Counted from the stretch's first letter, positions 5,799 to 13,122 are shown. The stretch is DNA of 17,010 bases from DATGZX01 sp035296965 (GCA_035296965.1 DATGZX010000035.1:1-17010); one strand, 5' to 3'. Program-made: numbers and translations. Notes: a model not told the origin generated them from the sequence alone.

Positions 5799-7721
5799 AT
5801 GGATGCAGGATGCGATCTTCGCGCCGATGGAACGGCCGCACACGGTCCCGGGATTCCTTTCCTTTTCGCGTTCGTATTCCTGGGAATGTGTGCCTGGCAT
5901 GGCTGGATGACGCTGTCACTCTTCGGGCTCGATCATCCATGGCAGCGGCTGCTCGACACGGAGCCAATTGTCTCCGGTCGGCATCCTTTGCACCTTTACC
6001 ACGGGTTCCTTGGCGCTCGGTCCTTCCAGGAACGAGGCACGAACTGTTGTTTTGACCCTGCCTTCCAGGCCGGCTATCCCAAGACTCCCATTTTCGATAG
6101 CGGCAGCCGGCCCGCGGAATTCTTCCTCATGTTGGCGGGTGGCGAATACCGGCCCGCGGCTTACAAGATTGGATTGGCCGTTTGCTGCCTCATGGTCCCC
6201 TTGTTGCTGCTTATCGCGGCTCGGGGAACTGGACTCGACCGGCGCGCGTCCTGCCTGGCACTGGCCTTCGGGCTCCTGCTGTGGTGGGGCACGCCTAGCA
6301 GGAGGATGCTGGAGGCGGGCGACCTCGATCAACTCCTCGCCGGACTGGCAGCGATCGCACAAGTTGGTCTCCTGGTTCAGTTCCACCACAACCCAGGCGT
6401 CAAATGCTGGCTAGGCCTCTTGGTCACTGGCTGCCTCGGCTGGTTTGCTCAGCCGGTCCTCTTTGCCACCATCTTTCCGCTTCTTCTGATCTATTATTTC
6501 TGTGTCGGCAGCAAGCACAGCCTTTCCTGGCATGTCGCATTATTCGGCAGTCTCCTTGGAGGAATTGCCGTCAATAGCTTTTGGCTGGTTGACTGGTTCA
6601 ATTACTCCTGGATTAGATCGCCCCTGCAGCCTCAGAACCCAGTACTCCCCCATCGGACTTTTCATACGCTCTGGTCGGCTCCGCTCTGGGGAGAACGTCC
6701 GGATCGCATTCTCGCGGGGATTCTGATCGTTGCCGCGTCCATCGGCATCGTCGTCTTCAACGAAACACGCCAGAGGACGGCGGCACGCCTCCTGGGCCTT
6801 GGAGCGGGAGGTTTTCTGGCACTGGCGATCACTGGCATTAGCTGCGAGCCGCTCGGCAAGCTGGGCACGGCCAGGCTCCTGGTTCCCGCGTTTCTGTTTG
6901 CCGCGCTGCCTGCCGCATACGCCATGATCCAAGGTTGGATGCTTTTCTGCAGGATCGTGGGTGGCACCGTCCGCGCGGCCTTGCTGCTGATTGGACTCCT
7001 CGGCACGGCGGGTTACTTCGCACGCGACCTGGTTGAGGAATTCGCCGTCCGCTGTGCGGCGACGACTCCATTCGAGATTGGTCTGCCGGCTCAGGGCGAC
7101 GAGCTAATCGCAGTCATCACGGCGCATACGACGACCGAGGCGCGCATCCTCTGGGAGGATCAAAGCGGAGATGGGAGCAATTCCGCCTGGACCTCGCTGC
7201 TGCCTGTGCTCACGGGCAGAGCCTATCTCGGCGGGCTGGATCCCGATGCGTCCATTGAACATGCCTACGCCAGCCTCGTGGATCAAAGCCTTGCTGGTCG
7301 CCCGATCTCTTCTTGGGGCGAGATAGAATTGCAGGATTTCTGCCGGCGCTACAACATCGGCTGGGTTATTGCGCGGTCGCCCGCCGTGATTGCCCGCTTC
7401 AAGGCGAGTCCTGAAGTCCAGTCAGTAAGGTCGATTGGCGGGGCCACGCTTGCTACTCTTATCGAGTTGCCGCACCGGGATTTCGCTCTGAAGGGTAGGG
7501 CGCGCCTCCTGAGCGCCGATTGGCTGCACATCGCCCTGAGCGATGTCAGCGCCGGCACCGTCGTTCTCAGCATGCACTATCAGGAGGGGCTACGCGTTTC
7601 GCCCAGCACCGTGCGCATCGAGAAAGAGCCCGACGCCCATGATCCCATTCCGTTCATTCGATTGAGAGTACCTGAACCAGGGCCGGTCACACATTTGACG
7701 CTCACCTGGCAGCCGCCTTAG
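5799..7721 (+). CDS. Multipass membrane protein, PTPS-related / GT-C-like, function unknown
   Basis: A 640-residue integral membrane protein that I place only tentatively with the 6-pyruvoyl-tetrahydropterin-synthase-related membrane proteins, which resemble GT-C glycosyltransferases. After a helix at 20-42 comes a soluble loop with YHGFLGARSF (67-76), CFDPAFQAGYPKTPIFD (84-100) and SRPAEFF (103-109), a pattern typical of that group. About ten hydrophobic segments follow to residue 407 (for example 122-141, 150-164, 203-234, 244-266, 303-320, 358-382 and 386-407). A C-terminal soluble domain of about 230 residues, beta-rich at its end, was not recognised. If GT-C-like it would use a lipid-linked sugar at the membrane, but no catalytic aspartate can be assigned confidently. 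The gene diverges from pyrH and ends facing the GNAT gene, with a palindromic repeat between. It has no operon partner. Confidence 0.65.
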   Translation: MDAGCDLRADGTAAHGPGIPFLFAFVFLGMCAWHGWMTLSLFGLDHPWQRLLDTEPIVSGRHPLHLYHGFLGARSFQERGTNCCFDPAFQAGYPKTPIFDSGSRPAEFFLMLAGGEYRPAAYKIGLAVCCLMVPLLLLIAARGTGLDRRASCLALAFGLLLWWGTPSRRMLEAGDLDQLLAGLAAIAQVGLLVQFHHNPGVKCWLGLLVTGCLGWFAQPVLFATIFPLLLIYYFCVGSKHSLSWHVALFGSLLGGIAVNSFWLVDWFNYSWIRSPLQPQNPVLPHRTFHTLWSAPLWGERPDRILAGILIVAASIGIVVFNETRQRTAARLLGLGAGGFLALAITGISCEPLGKLGTARLLVPAFLFAALPAAYAMIQGWMLFCRIVGGTVRAALLLIGLLGTAGYFARDLVEEFAVRCAATTPFEIGLPAQGDELIAVITAHTTTEARILWEDQSGDGSNSAWTSLLPVLTGRAYLGGLDPDASIEHAYASLVDQSLAGRPISSWGEIELQDFCRRYNIGWVIARSPAVIARFKASPEVQSVRSIGGATLATLIELPHRDFALKGRARLLSADWLHIALSDVSAGTVVLSMHYQEGLRVSPSTVRIEKEPDAHDPIPFIRLRVPEPGPVTHLTLTWQPP

Positions 7722-7751
7722 GCGAAGCACCGGAAATCTGGCCGCCCACTT

Positions 7752-7968
7752 CGCTAAATGACTGTGGGTGATCTTGCAGCAGACTCTTGTTGGGTGCCAT
7801 GCTTTCGGGCTCAACCTGCTGCCGGAGACTTCAATGCGCCGAGGCCCGAAAGCATGGAGCAGTCGGCGATCTGCTATCTGGGGTTGCGGCGGGACATGCT
7901 TTCGCGGCCGCGACAGGTCGGCATTGATGGCTTCGGTCCCGGCCTGGGCCGCGAAAACATGGCACCCA
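7752..7968. repeat. Nested palindromic element, CATGCTTTCG family, copy A
   Basis: The outer inverted repeats are 7791-7807 (TGGGTGCCATGCTTTCG) and 7952-7968, matching at 16 of 17 positions. Inside are two hairpins: 7798-7810 with 7844-7856 (13 of 13 paired) and 7895-7909 with 7947-7961 (14 of 15). The flanking block 7752-7800 aligns without gaps to 10682-10730 at 36 of 49 positions, so this is a family member of the copy at 10758-10969. It fills the convergent gap between the membrane protein and the GNAT gene, and codes for nothing evident. Confidence 0.8.
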
Positions 7969-8004
7969 AGTTTAATTGACTGCTGCTGACTCGTGCACGC
8001 CGTT

Positions 8005-8955
8005 TTAGCCTTTTCGATAAACGTGGCCGATATCGACTTCCTCGAAACCGACGCTCCGGTATAGTTTGAGTGCAGCGTCATTCTGTTCCGCGCTTTGCAC
8101 TTCCACCAACCCGAAGAATTGTTCCTGTAAGTAACGAAGTGTTTGCGTGAGAAGGAACTTGCCCAGGCCTTGCCGCCGCAGTTCGGGAAGCACCTCCACG
8201 TTAACGATACCAATGGCCGGGTGATTCCAACGCCAGCTAAAGAGGTCCATCTCCCATGCCGACGCGCGGGCAACGACCTGGCCTGTGGATTTATTCTCCA
8301 GGCGGAAATCGACCGTTTCCACGGGGCCGAGGACGCATTCTTCCCACCAGTTGCCGACGCCGGTGCGTGGAGCAAGGCGCCACTCATACTGGCGGCGCAG
8401 TGCCGCGAATCGCCCATCGGGCACATTGACCGGTTGATGGAGAGAACGGTCAAAAACTCGGCAAGTCGAGTGGGGACCATAGCCGTTTCGCCGGAGGAAA
8501 GGACCAGCCTGGGCATCGCTGTCAAGAAAGCCCGGTAGCTCGCTGCCGCCGTAAAGGGCGAAGTAAAATGGATTGATCGGTGCCGCCGGACCAGCATAAA
8601 CCGTTTGCGCGCCGTTTCGCACTAGATAGCTCTCGCAGGAACGTAGGAGCTCGGAGCCGATGCCCCGGCGGCGGTGCGAGGGCCGCACGCCGACCACGCA
8701 AATGACTCCCTCGGACCGAGAAAGCGCGGTGTATGTGCTGTTCGGACCAAACCCAGCATGCGCGAAGCCGACCGGCACGTCGTCCTCTATCGCGAGGAAA
8801 AGTCCGGCAGGATCGAAATACGGTTTCGCGAAAACATAGCTTTCAAGAGGAGAGCTGTGCCGCAAGTGCACTTCCCCTCGCGACGTGAATGCCTCATTCC
8901 ATATGGCCACCAATCCGGGCGAATCGTTGTTGCGAAAAGTGCGGTAGTGGACCAC
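8005..8955 (-). CDS. Tandem-domain GNAT acetyltransferase
   Basis: Two GNAT folds in one chain of 316 residues, numbered from a GTG start. The N-terminal domain has the acetyl-CoA loop VGVRPSHRRRGIGSELL (88-104). The C-terminal domain has VNVEVLPELRRQGLGKFLL (251-269) followed by the family's final AALKLYRSVGFEEV (294-307). Both loops keep the R/Q-x-x-G-x-G/A core, so both domains could bind acetyl-CoA. The acceptor is unknown; tandem GNATs include MshD-like and antibiotic- or peptide-acetylating enzymes. The open frame runs to an ATG at 9111, but those 52 extra residues look non-conserved and contain a TATAAT at 9079-9084. The GTG at 8955 (VVHYRTFRNN) begins the fold. The Shine-Dalgarno is weak, so the start is uncertain. 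Cytosolic, single gene. Confidence 0.8.
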   Translation of the reverse strand: MVHYRTFRNNDSPGLVAIWNEAFTSRGEVHLRHSSPLESYVFAKPYFDPAGLFLAIEDDVPVGFAHAGFGPNSTYTALSRSEGVICVVGVRPSHRRRGIGSELLRSCESYLVRNGAQTVYAGPAAPINPFYFALYGGSELPGFLDSDAQAGPFLRRNGYGPHSTCRVFDRSLHQPVNVPDGRFAALRRQYEWRLAPRTGVGNWWEECVLGPVETVDFRLENKSTGQVVARASAWEMDLFSWRWNHPAIGIVNVEVLPELRRQGLGKFLLTQTLRYLQEQFFGLVEVQSAEQNDAALKLYRSVGFEEVDIGHVYRKG

Positions 8956-9078
8956 AGAAGCACCATTGAAACCTGAATCGCTAGCACGATACCAAACGGG
9001 GGCGCGAGTCCCTGAGATAGCATTCCTCGAGAGACTGGCGTCCCCGCTTGATCCGGTGCGGCAGTAGCACCTGGACCC

Positions 9079-9084
9079 ATTATA
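9079..9084 (-). promoter_or_regulatory. Possible -10 box for the GNAT gene
   Basis: A perfect TATAAT on the minus strand, without a convincing -35 at 15-19 bases. If used, transcription starts near 9072, inside the longest open frame, favouring a downstream translation start such as the GTG at 8955. Confidence 0.3.
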
Positions 9085-9221
9085 AAGACGCCAGTAAGAA
9101 TTGGCTGGCAAATCATTGCTTGGTCATATCTTTGTCTTTGCGTTAAACTATTGACTCGTCGGCTGCAAGGCTTCCGCAAGCAATCGAGGACTACGCAACC
9201 GGTGTAACGAGCCTGCTTTCT

Positions 9222-9334
9222 CCCCTCTCCCGTGTACTCACGGGAGAGGGGTCGGGGGTGAGGGTTTTAACTGTCGAAGGTTGGTTCAACCCCCTCACCC
9301 CAAACCCCTCTCCCCCGAGTACGGGGGCGAGGGG
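9222..9334. repeat. GC-rich inverted pair of hairpins (CCCCTCTCCC type)
   Basis: Hairpin 1 at 9222-9251 has perfect 13-base arms (CCCCTCTCCCGTG) around the loop TACT. Hairpin 2 at 9305-9334 has 12 of 13 paired around AGTA. Between them GGGGTGAGGG (9255-9264) pairs with CCCTCACCCC (9292-9301). The whole is an inverted duplication of a hairpin plus tail, with an inner spacer of 27 bases. Repeats of this general look are common dispersed elements in GC-rich bacteria. Non-coding. Confidence 0.8.
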
Positions 9335-9402
9335 CTTACGAAGCCTGAGGCACGGGCTGCGCAGCAATCAATAATAAGTCGGCGCGAGTGAGGAGGATTT
9401 AG

Positions 9403-10668
9403 ATGGCTGTATTCAGGTTTCCACGCTGCCCTATGCTCGCCAGATCATGGCGGCTGACTGTGACTCTCGTCGCAGCCCTCTGCAGCGCCGCCTCCACGAT
9501 CGCTAACGATTGGCCGCAGTTTCTGGGGCCGCAGCGCAATGCCATCTCCAGCGAACAGGGACTCCTGGATGTGCTTCCGAATGCCGGACCACGAGTTTTG
9601 TGGCAAAAGGAAGTTGGCAGCGGTTTCAGCGGGCCGGTCGTCGCAGGTGAGTTCCTCATTCTCTTTCACCGCGTCGGTGACAAAGAAATTATTGCCTGCT
9701 TGGAGCCGGCCACAGGCAAGGAGCGTTGGCAGTTTTCTTATCCGACGCAGTACCCGCTCGACATCGCCAGGGATGATGGTCCGCGCTCGACACCTCTGAT
9801 TACCGACCATCGCGTTTACACCCTGGGCGCTGAGGGTCGTTTCCTTTGTCTGGAATTGGAAACGGGAAAGAGGATCTGGGAGCGGCTGCTTCTCAACGAT
9901 TACCGCGTTCCGGAAAGCTATTTCGGAGTAGGAACCTCGCCGCTACTCATCGGCGACCGACTGCTCGTCAATGTCGGGGGCAAGGAAGCCGGCATCGTGG
10001 CATTCGCCAAGGACACGGGCCAGGAGCTATGGAAAGCTACCGATCACGAGGCTAGCTATTCGTCTCCCGTGGCGGCGACGCTGGCGGGGCACCATCGCGC
10101 CGTATTCTTCACGCGCGAAGGCGTTGTACTCCTCGATCCCAAGACCGGTGAGGTACAGTACAGCAAGCATTGGCGTGCACGCATCCACGCCTCGGTCAAC
10201 GCCGCGACTCCCGTGGTGGTCGACGATGATATCTTCATTTCCGCCTGCTACAGTACCGGCGCCCTCTTGCTTCACGCTGCCGGCGCTAGTATCGAGGAGG
10301 TCTGGAAGAGCAACGACGTGATGTCCAACCACTACAACACCTGCATCCATGATAAAGGATTTCTCTACGGATTTGACGGCAGGCAGGAGGAAGGCCCGCA
10401 TCTGCGTTGTGTCGAGATGCGGACCGGAAAGGTGCGCTGGACTTGTGACCGTGCGGGTTGCGGCTCAATGATCTTGGCCGACAGGAAACTGATCATCTTG
10501 GGCGAAAACGGCGACCTCGTCCTCGCGGAGGTCAATCCGGATGCCTACAAGGAGAAGGCTCGCGCCTCCGTACTGACAGGGCCGTGCCGCAGCCCCGTTG
10601 CCTTGGCGAACGGCTTGTTCTACGGCCGGGATGGAAAAAGACTTGTCTGCTGGACATTGAAGAAGTAG
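9403..10668 (+). CDS. Exported PQQ-binding-like beta-propeller repeat protein
   Basis: A 421-residue outer-wall or periplasmic protein. The N-terminal 34 residues are a signal peptide (basic start, hydrophobic LTVTLVAALCSAAS, probable cleavage after A34). The mature part opens with NDWPQFLGPQRNAISSE (35-51), a hallmark of planctomycetal PQQ-like proteins. Blade repeats are recognisable by L-x-x-x-TGK-x-x-W strands: EPATGKERWQF, ELETGKRIWE, AKDTGQELWKA, DPKTGEVQY and EMRTGKVRWTC, making an apparent beta-propeller. These propellers rarely bind PQQ or catalyse anything; many act in binding or assembly, so no reaction is assigned. Translation has the best Shine-Dalgarno in the window (AGGAGG, 9391-9396). 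It is a single gene, divergent from the GNAT gene and convergent with the small basic-protein gene. Confidence 0.85.
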   Translation: MAVFRFPRCPMLARSWRLTVTLVAALCSAASTIANDWPQFLGPQRNAISSEQGLLDVLPNAGPRVLWQKEVGSGFSGPVVAGEFLILFHRVGDKEIIACLEPATGKERWQFSYPTQYPLDIARDDGPRSTPLITDHRVYTLGAEGRFLCLELETGKRIWERLLLNDYRVPESYFGVGTSPLLIGDRLLVNVGGKEAGIVAFAKDTGQELWKATDHEASYSSPVAATLAGHHRAVFFTREGVVLLDPKTGEVQYSKHWRARIHASVNAATPVVVDDDIFISACYSTGALLLHAAGASIEEVWKSNDVMSNHYNTCIHDKGFLYGFDGRQEEGPHLRCVEMRTGKVRWTCDRAGCGSMILADRKLIILGENGDLVLAEVNPDAYKEKARASVLTGPCRSPVALANGLFYGRDGKRLVCWTLKK

Positions 10669-10681
10669 CTGACGATAGCGA

Positions 10682-10969
10682 CGCTAAATGACCATGCGTA
10701 ATCTTGCGGCGCTCGAACTTTGGGTGCCATGGAATGCCGAACACCTGAAAACCCAGGGTGCCATGCTTTCGCGACTTCCCGAAAACATGAGAGAGCAGTC
10801 AGGCAAAATCGCGAAAGCATGTCCCGCCCCACGGTAGGCATCCCGTTCAGGAATTGAGGCACCCCCGGCTTGTCCACTAGCACGGGATTGCCGATATGAG
10901 TCGGGACATGCTTTCGCGAGGTTTTGCAACTTTAGTCGGCTATCTCTAGTAATCGCGAAAGCATGGCAC
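10682..10969. repeat. Nested palindromic element, CATGCTTTCGCGA family, copy B
   Basis: The outer inverted repeats GTGCCATGCTTTCGCGA (10758-10774) and 10953-10969 are perfect over 17 bases. Inner repeats TCGCGAAAGCATGTCCCG (10809-10826) and 10902-10919 are perfect over 18. The core CATGCTTTCGCGA thus occurs four times in alternating orientation, so either two side-by-side hairpins or one long nested cruciform can form. The left flank 10682-10730 is homologous to 7752-7800. GGGTGCCATG is duplicated at 10722-10731 and 10756-10765, so a 34-base insertion or duplication separates flank and element compared with copy A. Confidence 0.8.
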
Positions 10970-11009
10970 ACCGGGTTCTATATGGCCGTGCGTGAATCGG
11001 CTGCTGGGG

Positions 11010-11073
11010 TTTGTGGGGCACGTTTGTAACGTGCCCAGACGCCGGCCGGAACGTTGAAAACGTACTCCACAAA
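11010..11073. repeat. Small hairpin element with imperfect terminal inverted repeats
   Basis: TTTGTGGGGCACGTT (11010-11024) pairs with AACGTACTCCACAAA (11059-11073) at 13 of 15 positions. Inside, GGGCACGTT/AACGTGCCC forms a 9-base stem around TGT on the left, and ACGTTGAAAACGT forms a short stem on the right. It is again a two-hairpin, inverted plan, but with a sequence different from its neighbours. Non-coding. Confidence 0.65.
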
Positions 11074-11163
11074 TGCTGCCGAATTACGCATCGTCATATA
11101 GGGTATGCCACGTCGCATAACAGGGGGGCTTGCATAGCTAGCTGCGGGTTCATGCACGCTGAT

Positions 11164-11373
11164 TTAGCTCTTCCGGTGGCCCTTACGGGTTGCATCCTCG
11201 TCCAGTCCGTTTAGAGTTGCCGAGCTGCAGCGCCCGAAATCGAATTCCGCGTGAGGAGCATCCTCCGGGCTGTCGGCCAACTCCCGTTTGAGAATCTGAC
11301 GCCGCCGCTTGTTGCCTGTGCGCTTGATGTCTCGTTTTAGTCGTCTGAGCTGGCGCTTGTCTTTTTGTTCCAT
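11164..11373 (-). CDS. Small basic protein of a conserved planctomycete type, function unknown
   Basis: A 69-residue, strongly basic N-terminal half (KDKRQLRRLKRDIKRTGNKR, residues 4-23; then RRQILKREL) followed by EDAPHAEFDFGRCSSATLNG (37-56) and a polar tail. The Lys/Arg-rich helix and the DFGR-x-SSA-x-NG motif resemble short proteins I associate with planctomycete genomes, but I know no assigned function. Nucleic-acid or ribosome binding is plausible from charge alone. The ATG at 11373 has no obvious Shine-Dalgarno. It diverges from the GT28 gene with about 130 bases between real starts. Its codon-by-codon plausibility and clean motif make it likely genuine despite its size. Confidence 0.7.
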   Translation of the reverse strand: MEQKDKRQLRRLKRDIKRTGNKRRRQILKRELADSPEDAPHAEFDFGRCSSATLNGLDEDATRKGHRKS

Positions 11374-11427
11374 AGGTGGTTGGACAGTGCCTGTCGTCGG
11401 AGGGTTCGGACAACTGGGCCGTTTTTC

Positions 11428-11456
11428 TTTCCAGCGGCCCGCTTTCCCTTTATACT
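11428..11456 (+). promoter_or_regulatory. Predicted promoter for the glycosyltransferase gene
   Basis: TTTCCA (11428-11433) and TATACT (11451-11456) are separated by 17 bases. A transcript starting near 11463 excludes the longest open frame start at 11376 and fits translation from 11484 or 11508. Confidence 0.45.
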
Positions 11457-11507
11457 CTCATTCAGTTCGCGCTGCTTTCCCGCATGGTTGAGTTCTTGGG
11501 CCCCTGG

Positions 11508-12647
11508 ATGACGCCACGCATTCTTGTTCTCTCGGCCTCGGTTGGTGCTGGCCACATGCGCGCCGCTCAGGCCGTGGAGTTAGCGCTCCGGCAGGTGGTC
11601 CCGGGCGCTCTGGTAAAGAATGTCGATGTGTTGGCCCTCACGAATCTGGCCTTTCGCCGCGTCTACGGCAAGGCCTACCTCGATCTCGTGAACAAGGCGC
11701 CTCATGTTTTGGGGTATTTCTACGATTGGCTCGATCGGCCCAGTAGCTTCAGTCGCAAACAGTCCGATCGCCTGCGCCTGCTGGTCGAGAAACTCAACCT
11801 GCAGCCCTTCATCCGGTTCCTGCAGCAAGAGCCCTGGGACTTGATTATCAACACTCACTTCCTTCCTGCCGAGATTATTGCATCGCTGCGCAGGCAAGAA
11901 AGCTTGTCGGTGCCCCAGGTGACTGTCACGACCGATTTCGAGACTCACAGGCTTTGGGTAAATCAACCCTGCGAGCATTACTTCACCGCCACGGAGGAGG
12001 GGGCGACTTACCTGCAAACCTGGGGAGTGCCCGCGGGCGCCACGACGCCGACAGGAATTCCCATTCATCCCGTATTCAGCGAGCCCAAGGACCGAGCTGC
12101 CTGTCTCGCTGATCTCGGGCTGGCAGACGACCGTCCCGTTCTCTTGCAATTGGCTGGCGGCTTCGGCGTCGGGCCGATCGAGAAGATTTTCCGGGCACTG
12201 TTGAACGTGGAAGAGCCGATACAAATCCTGGTCGTCACTGCGCGAAACGAGGCGGCCAAGGTTCAATTGGAAGCGATCGAAGTGCCCAGCCGCCATCGCG
12301 CAAGAGTCTACGGCTTCACCGACAAGATCGACGAGCTCATGACCGTTGCCGATCTCGTGGTGTCGAAGCCTGGAGGGTTGACAACTTCGGAGGCGCTGGC
12401 ACGGGGAGCAGCCATGGTGGTGGTCAACCCAATACCCGGCCAGGAAAGCCGCAACAGCGATTTCCTTCTCGAAAATGGCGCCGCCATCAAGGCGAACAAC
12501 CTTGCAACGCTTGATCATAAGCTGACCGTGCTCTTGCGCACTCCCGAGCGACTTGCGCAGCTTAAAGCCAATGCCCGCCGGCTGGGGCGGCCCCGAGCCG
12601 CGTTCGATGTTGTGGAGCGATCTCTGGCATTGCTCCAACGCGCGTAG
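11508..12647 (+). CDS. GT28-family glycosyltransferase, MGDG synthase/MurG-like
   Basis: A 379-residue GT-B glycosyltransferase of the monogalactosyldiacylglycerol-synthase/MurG group, which transfers a sugar from a nucleotide donor to a lipid acceptor on the inner face of the cytoplasmic membrane. The N-terminal MTPRILVLSASVGAGHMRAA (1-20) is the G-x-G-H acceptor-domain start. TGIPIHPVF (182-190) marks the domain linker. The donor-binding part has VSKPGGLTTSEAL (285-297) and NPIPGQESRNSDFL (307-320), matching the PGQE-x-x-N signature of MGDG/diglucosyl-DAG synthases. The ATG at 11508 begins the conserved fold. ATG 11484 is possible; the frame back to 11376 would start upstream of the predicted promoter. 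The sugar and lipid are undetermined. DUF3052 follows by 29 bases in the same direction. Confidence 0.85.
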   Translation: MTPRILVLSASVGAGHMRAAQAVELALRQVVPGALVKNVDVLALTNLAFRRVYGKAYLDLVNKAPHVLGYFYDWLDRPSSFSRKQSDRLRLLVEKLNLQPFIRFLQQEPWDLIINTHFLPAEIIASLRRQESLSVPQVTVTTDFETHRLWVNQPCEHYFTATEEGATYLQTWGVPAGATTPTGIPIHPVFSEPKDRAACLADLGLADDRPVLLQLAGGFGVGPIEKIFRALLNVEEPIQILVVTARNEAAKVQLEAIEVPSRHRARVYGFTDKIDELMTVADLVVSKPGGLTTSEALARGAAMVVVNPIPGQESRNSDFLLENGAAIKANNLATLDHKLTVLLRTPERLAQLKANARRLGRPRAAFDVVERSLALLQRA

Positions 12648-12676
12648 AAACGGCAAGAAGTCGAAGGAGAAGAGCG

Positions 12677-13057
12677 ATGCCTGGTAAAAGCGTGGGCCAA
12701 AAACTTTTCATCCGCGACAATTACACGGTCCTACTGCTCGGTGCTCCCAAGGGCTACAAGGAATTACTTGGAAAGCTGCCTGCGGGAGCGAAGGTCGTCA
12801 CCAAGGCGACCAAGCCCGTGGATCTTGTCCAGGTCTTTGCCGCTAAGAAAGCGGAAATGCTCGATTTGCTGCGCAAAGCAAAGCCGCTCTTGAAGGAAGG
12901 TGGCCTGCTTTGGGCGACCTACCCGAAGGCCGGCCAGCTAGATACGGATCTGAAGCGGGAAGTCGTTTGGGAATGTGGCGAGGCGGTGGGTATGCGTTGC
13001 GTATCGCAAATTGCCGTGGATGACGTCTGGTCCTCACTGCGGTTGTTGCCGGCGTAG
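12677..13057 (+). CDS. DUF3052 family protein
   Basis: A 126-residue cytosolic protein of DUF3052. Recognisable elements are the N-terminal VLLLGAPKGYKELLGKLP (18-35), the DLVQVFAAKKAEM strand-helix (49-61), GGLLWATYPKAG (75-86) and the C-terminal VDDVWSSLRLLPA (114-126). The layout suggests a compact Rossmann-like alpha/beta fold resembling a methyltransferase core without an evident SAM motif. The biochemical role of the family is not known to me. AAGGAG about ten bases before the ATG makes translation strong. The 29-base gap to the glycosyltransferase gene suggests one transcript, but co-function is unproven. Confidence 0.85.
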   Translation: MPGKSVGQKLFIRDNYTVLLLGAPKGYKELLGKLPAGAKVVTKATKPVDLVQVFAAKKAEMLDLLRKAKPLLKEGGLLWATYPKAGQLDTDLKREVVWECGEAVGMRCVSQIAVDDVWSSLRLLPA

Positions 13058-13122
13058 TGCGTGCTCAAGTCTTGATTTTGGGGTAAGAGCACGGGTTCGG
13101 GCCCTTGAAATATGAACATCAG

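Larger units (their letters stand above)
8956..9402. other. Divergent intergenic region between the GNAT and beta-propeller genes
   Basis: It holds the possible GNAT upstream extension, a minus-strand TATAAT at 9079-9084 without a good -35, a GC-rich inverted repeat at 9222-9334 and, at the right end, a strong Shine-Dalgarno AGGAGG (9391-9396) six bases before the ATG at 9403. No plus-strand promoter could be assigned with confidence. Confidence 0.6.
10669..11163. other. Repeat-filled convergent intergenic region
   Basis: A 495-base gap between two 3' ends, with no credible gene. It carries palindromic copy B (10682-10969) and a second unrelated hairpin element (11010-11073). From about 11074 to 11163 I see nothing recognisable, apart from ATGCACGCTGATTTAGC just before the small gene's stop. 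That resembles GTGCACGCCGTTTTAGC just before the GNAT stop near 7994-8010. Confidence 0.6.

Noticed and set aside
7752..10969. CRISPR array interpretation of the CATGCTTTCG repeats
   Set aside because: The repeats alternate in orientation, spacer lengths are irregular, and there are no cas genes. They are nested palindromes, not direct repeats.
11580..12656. 358-residue open frame on the minus strand opposite the glycosyltransferase
   Set aside because: It mirrors a gene with clear GT28 motifs. The translation has no family motifs and its composition is that of a shadow frame in GC-rich DNA.
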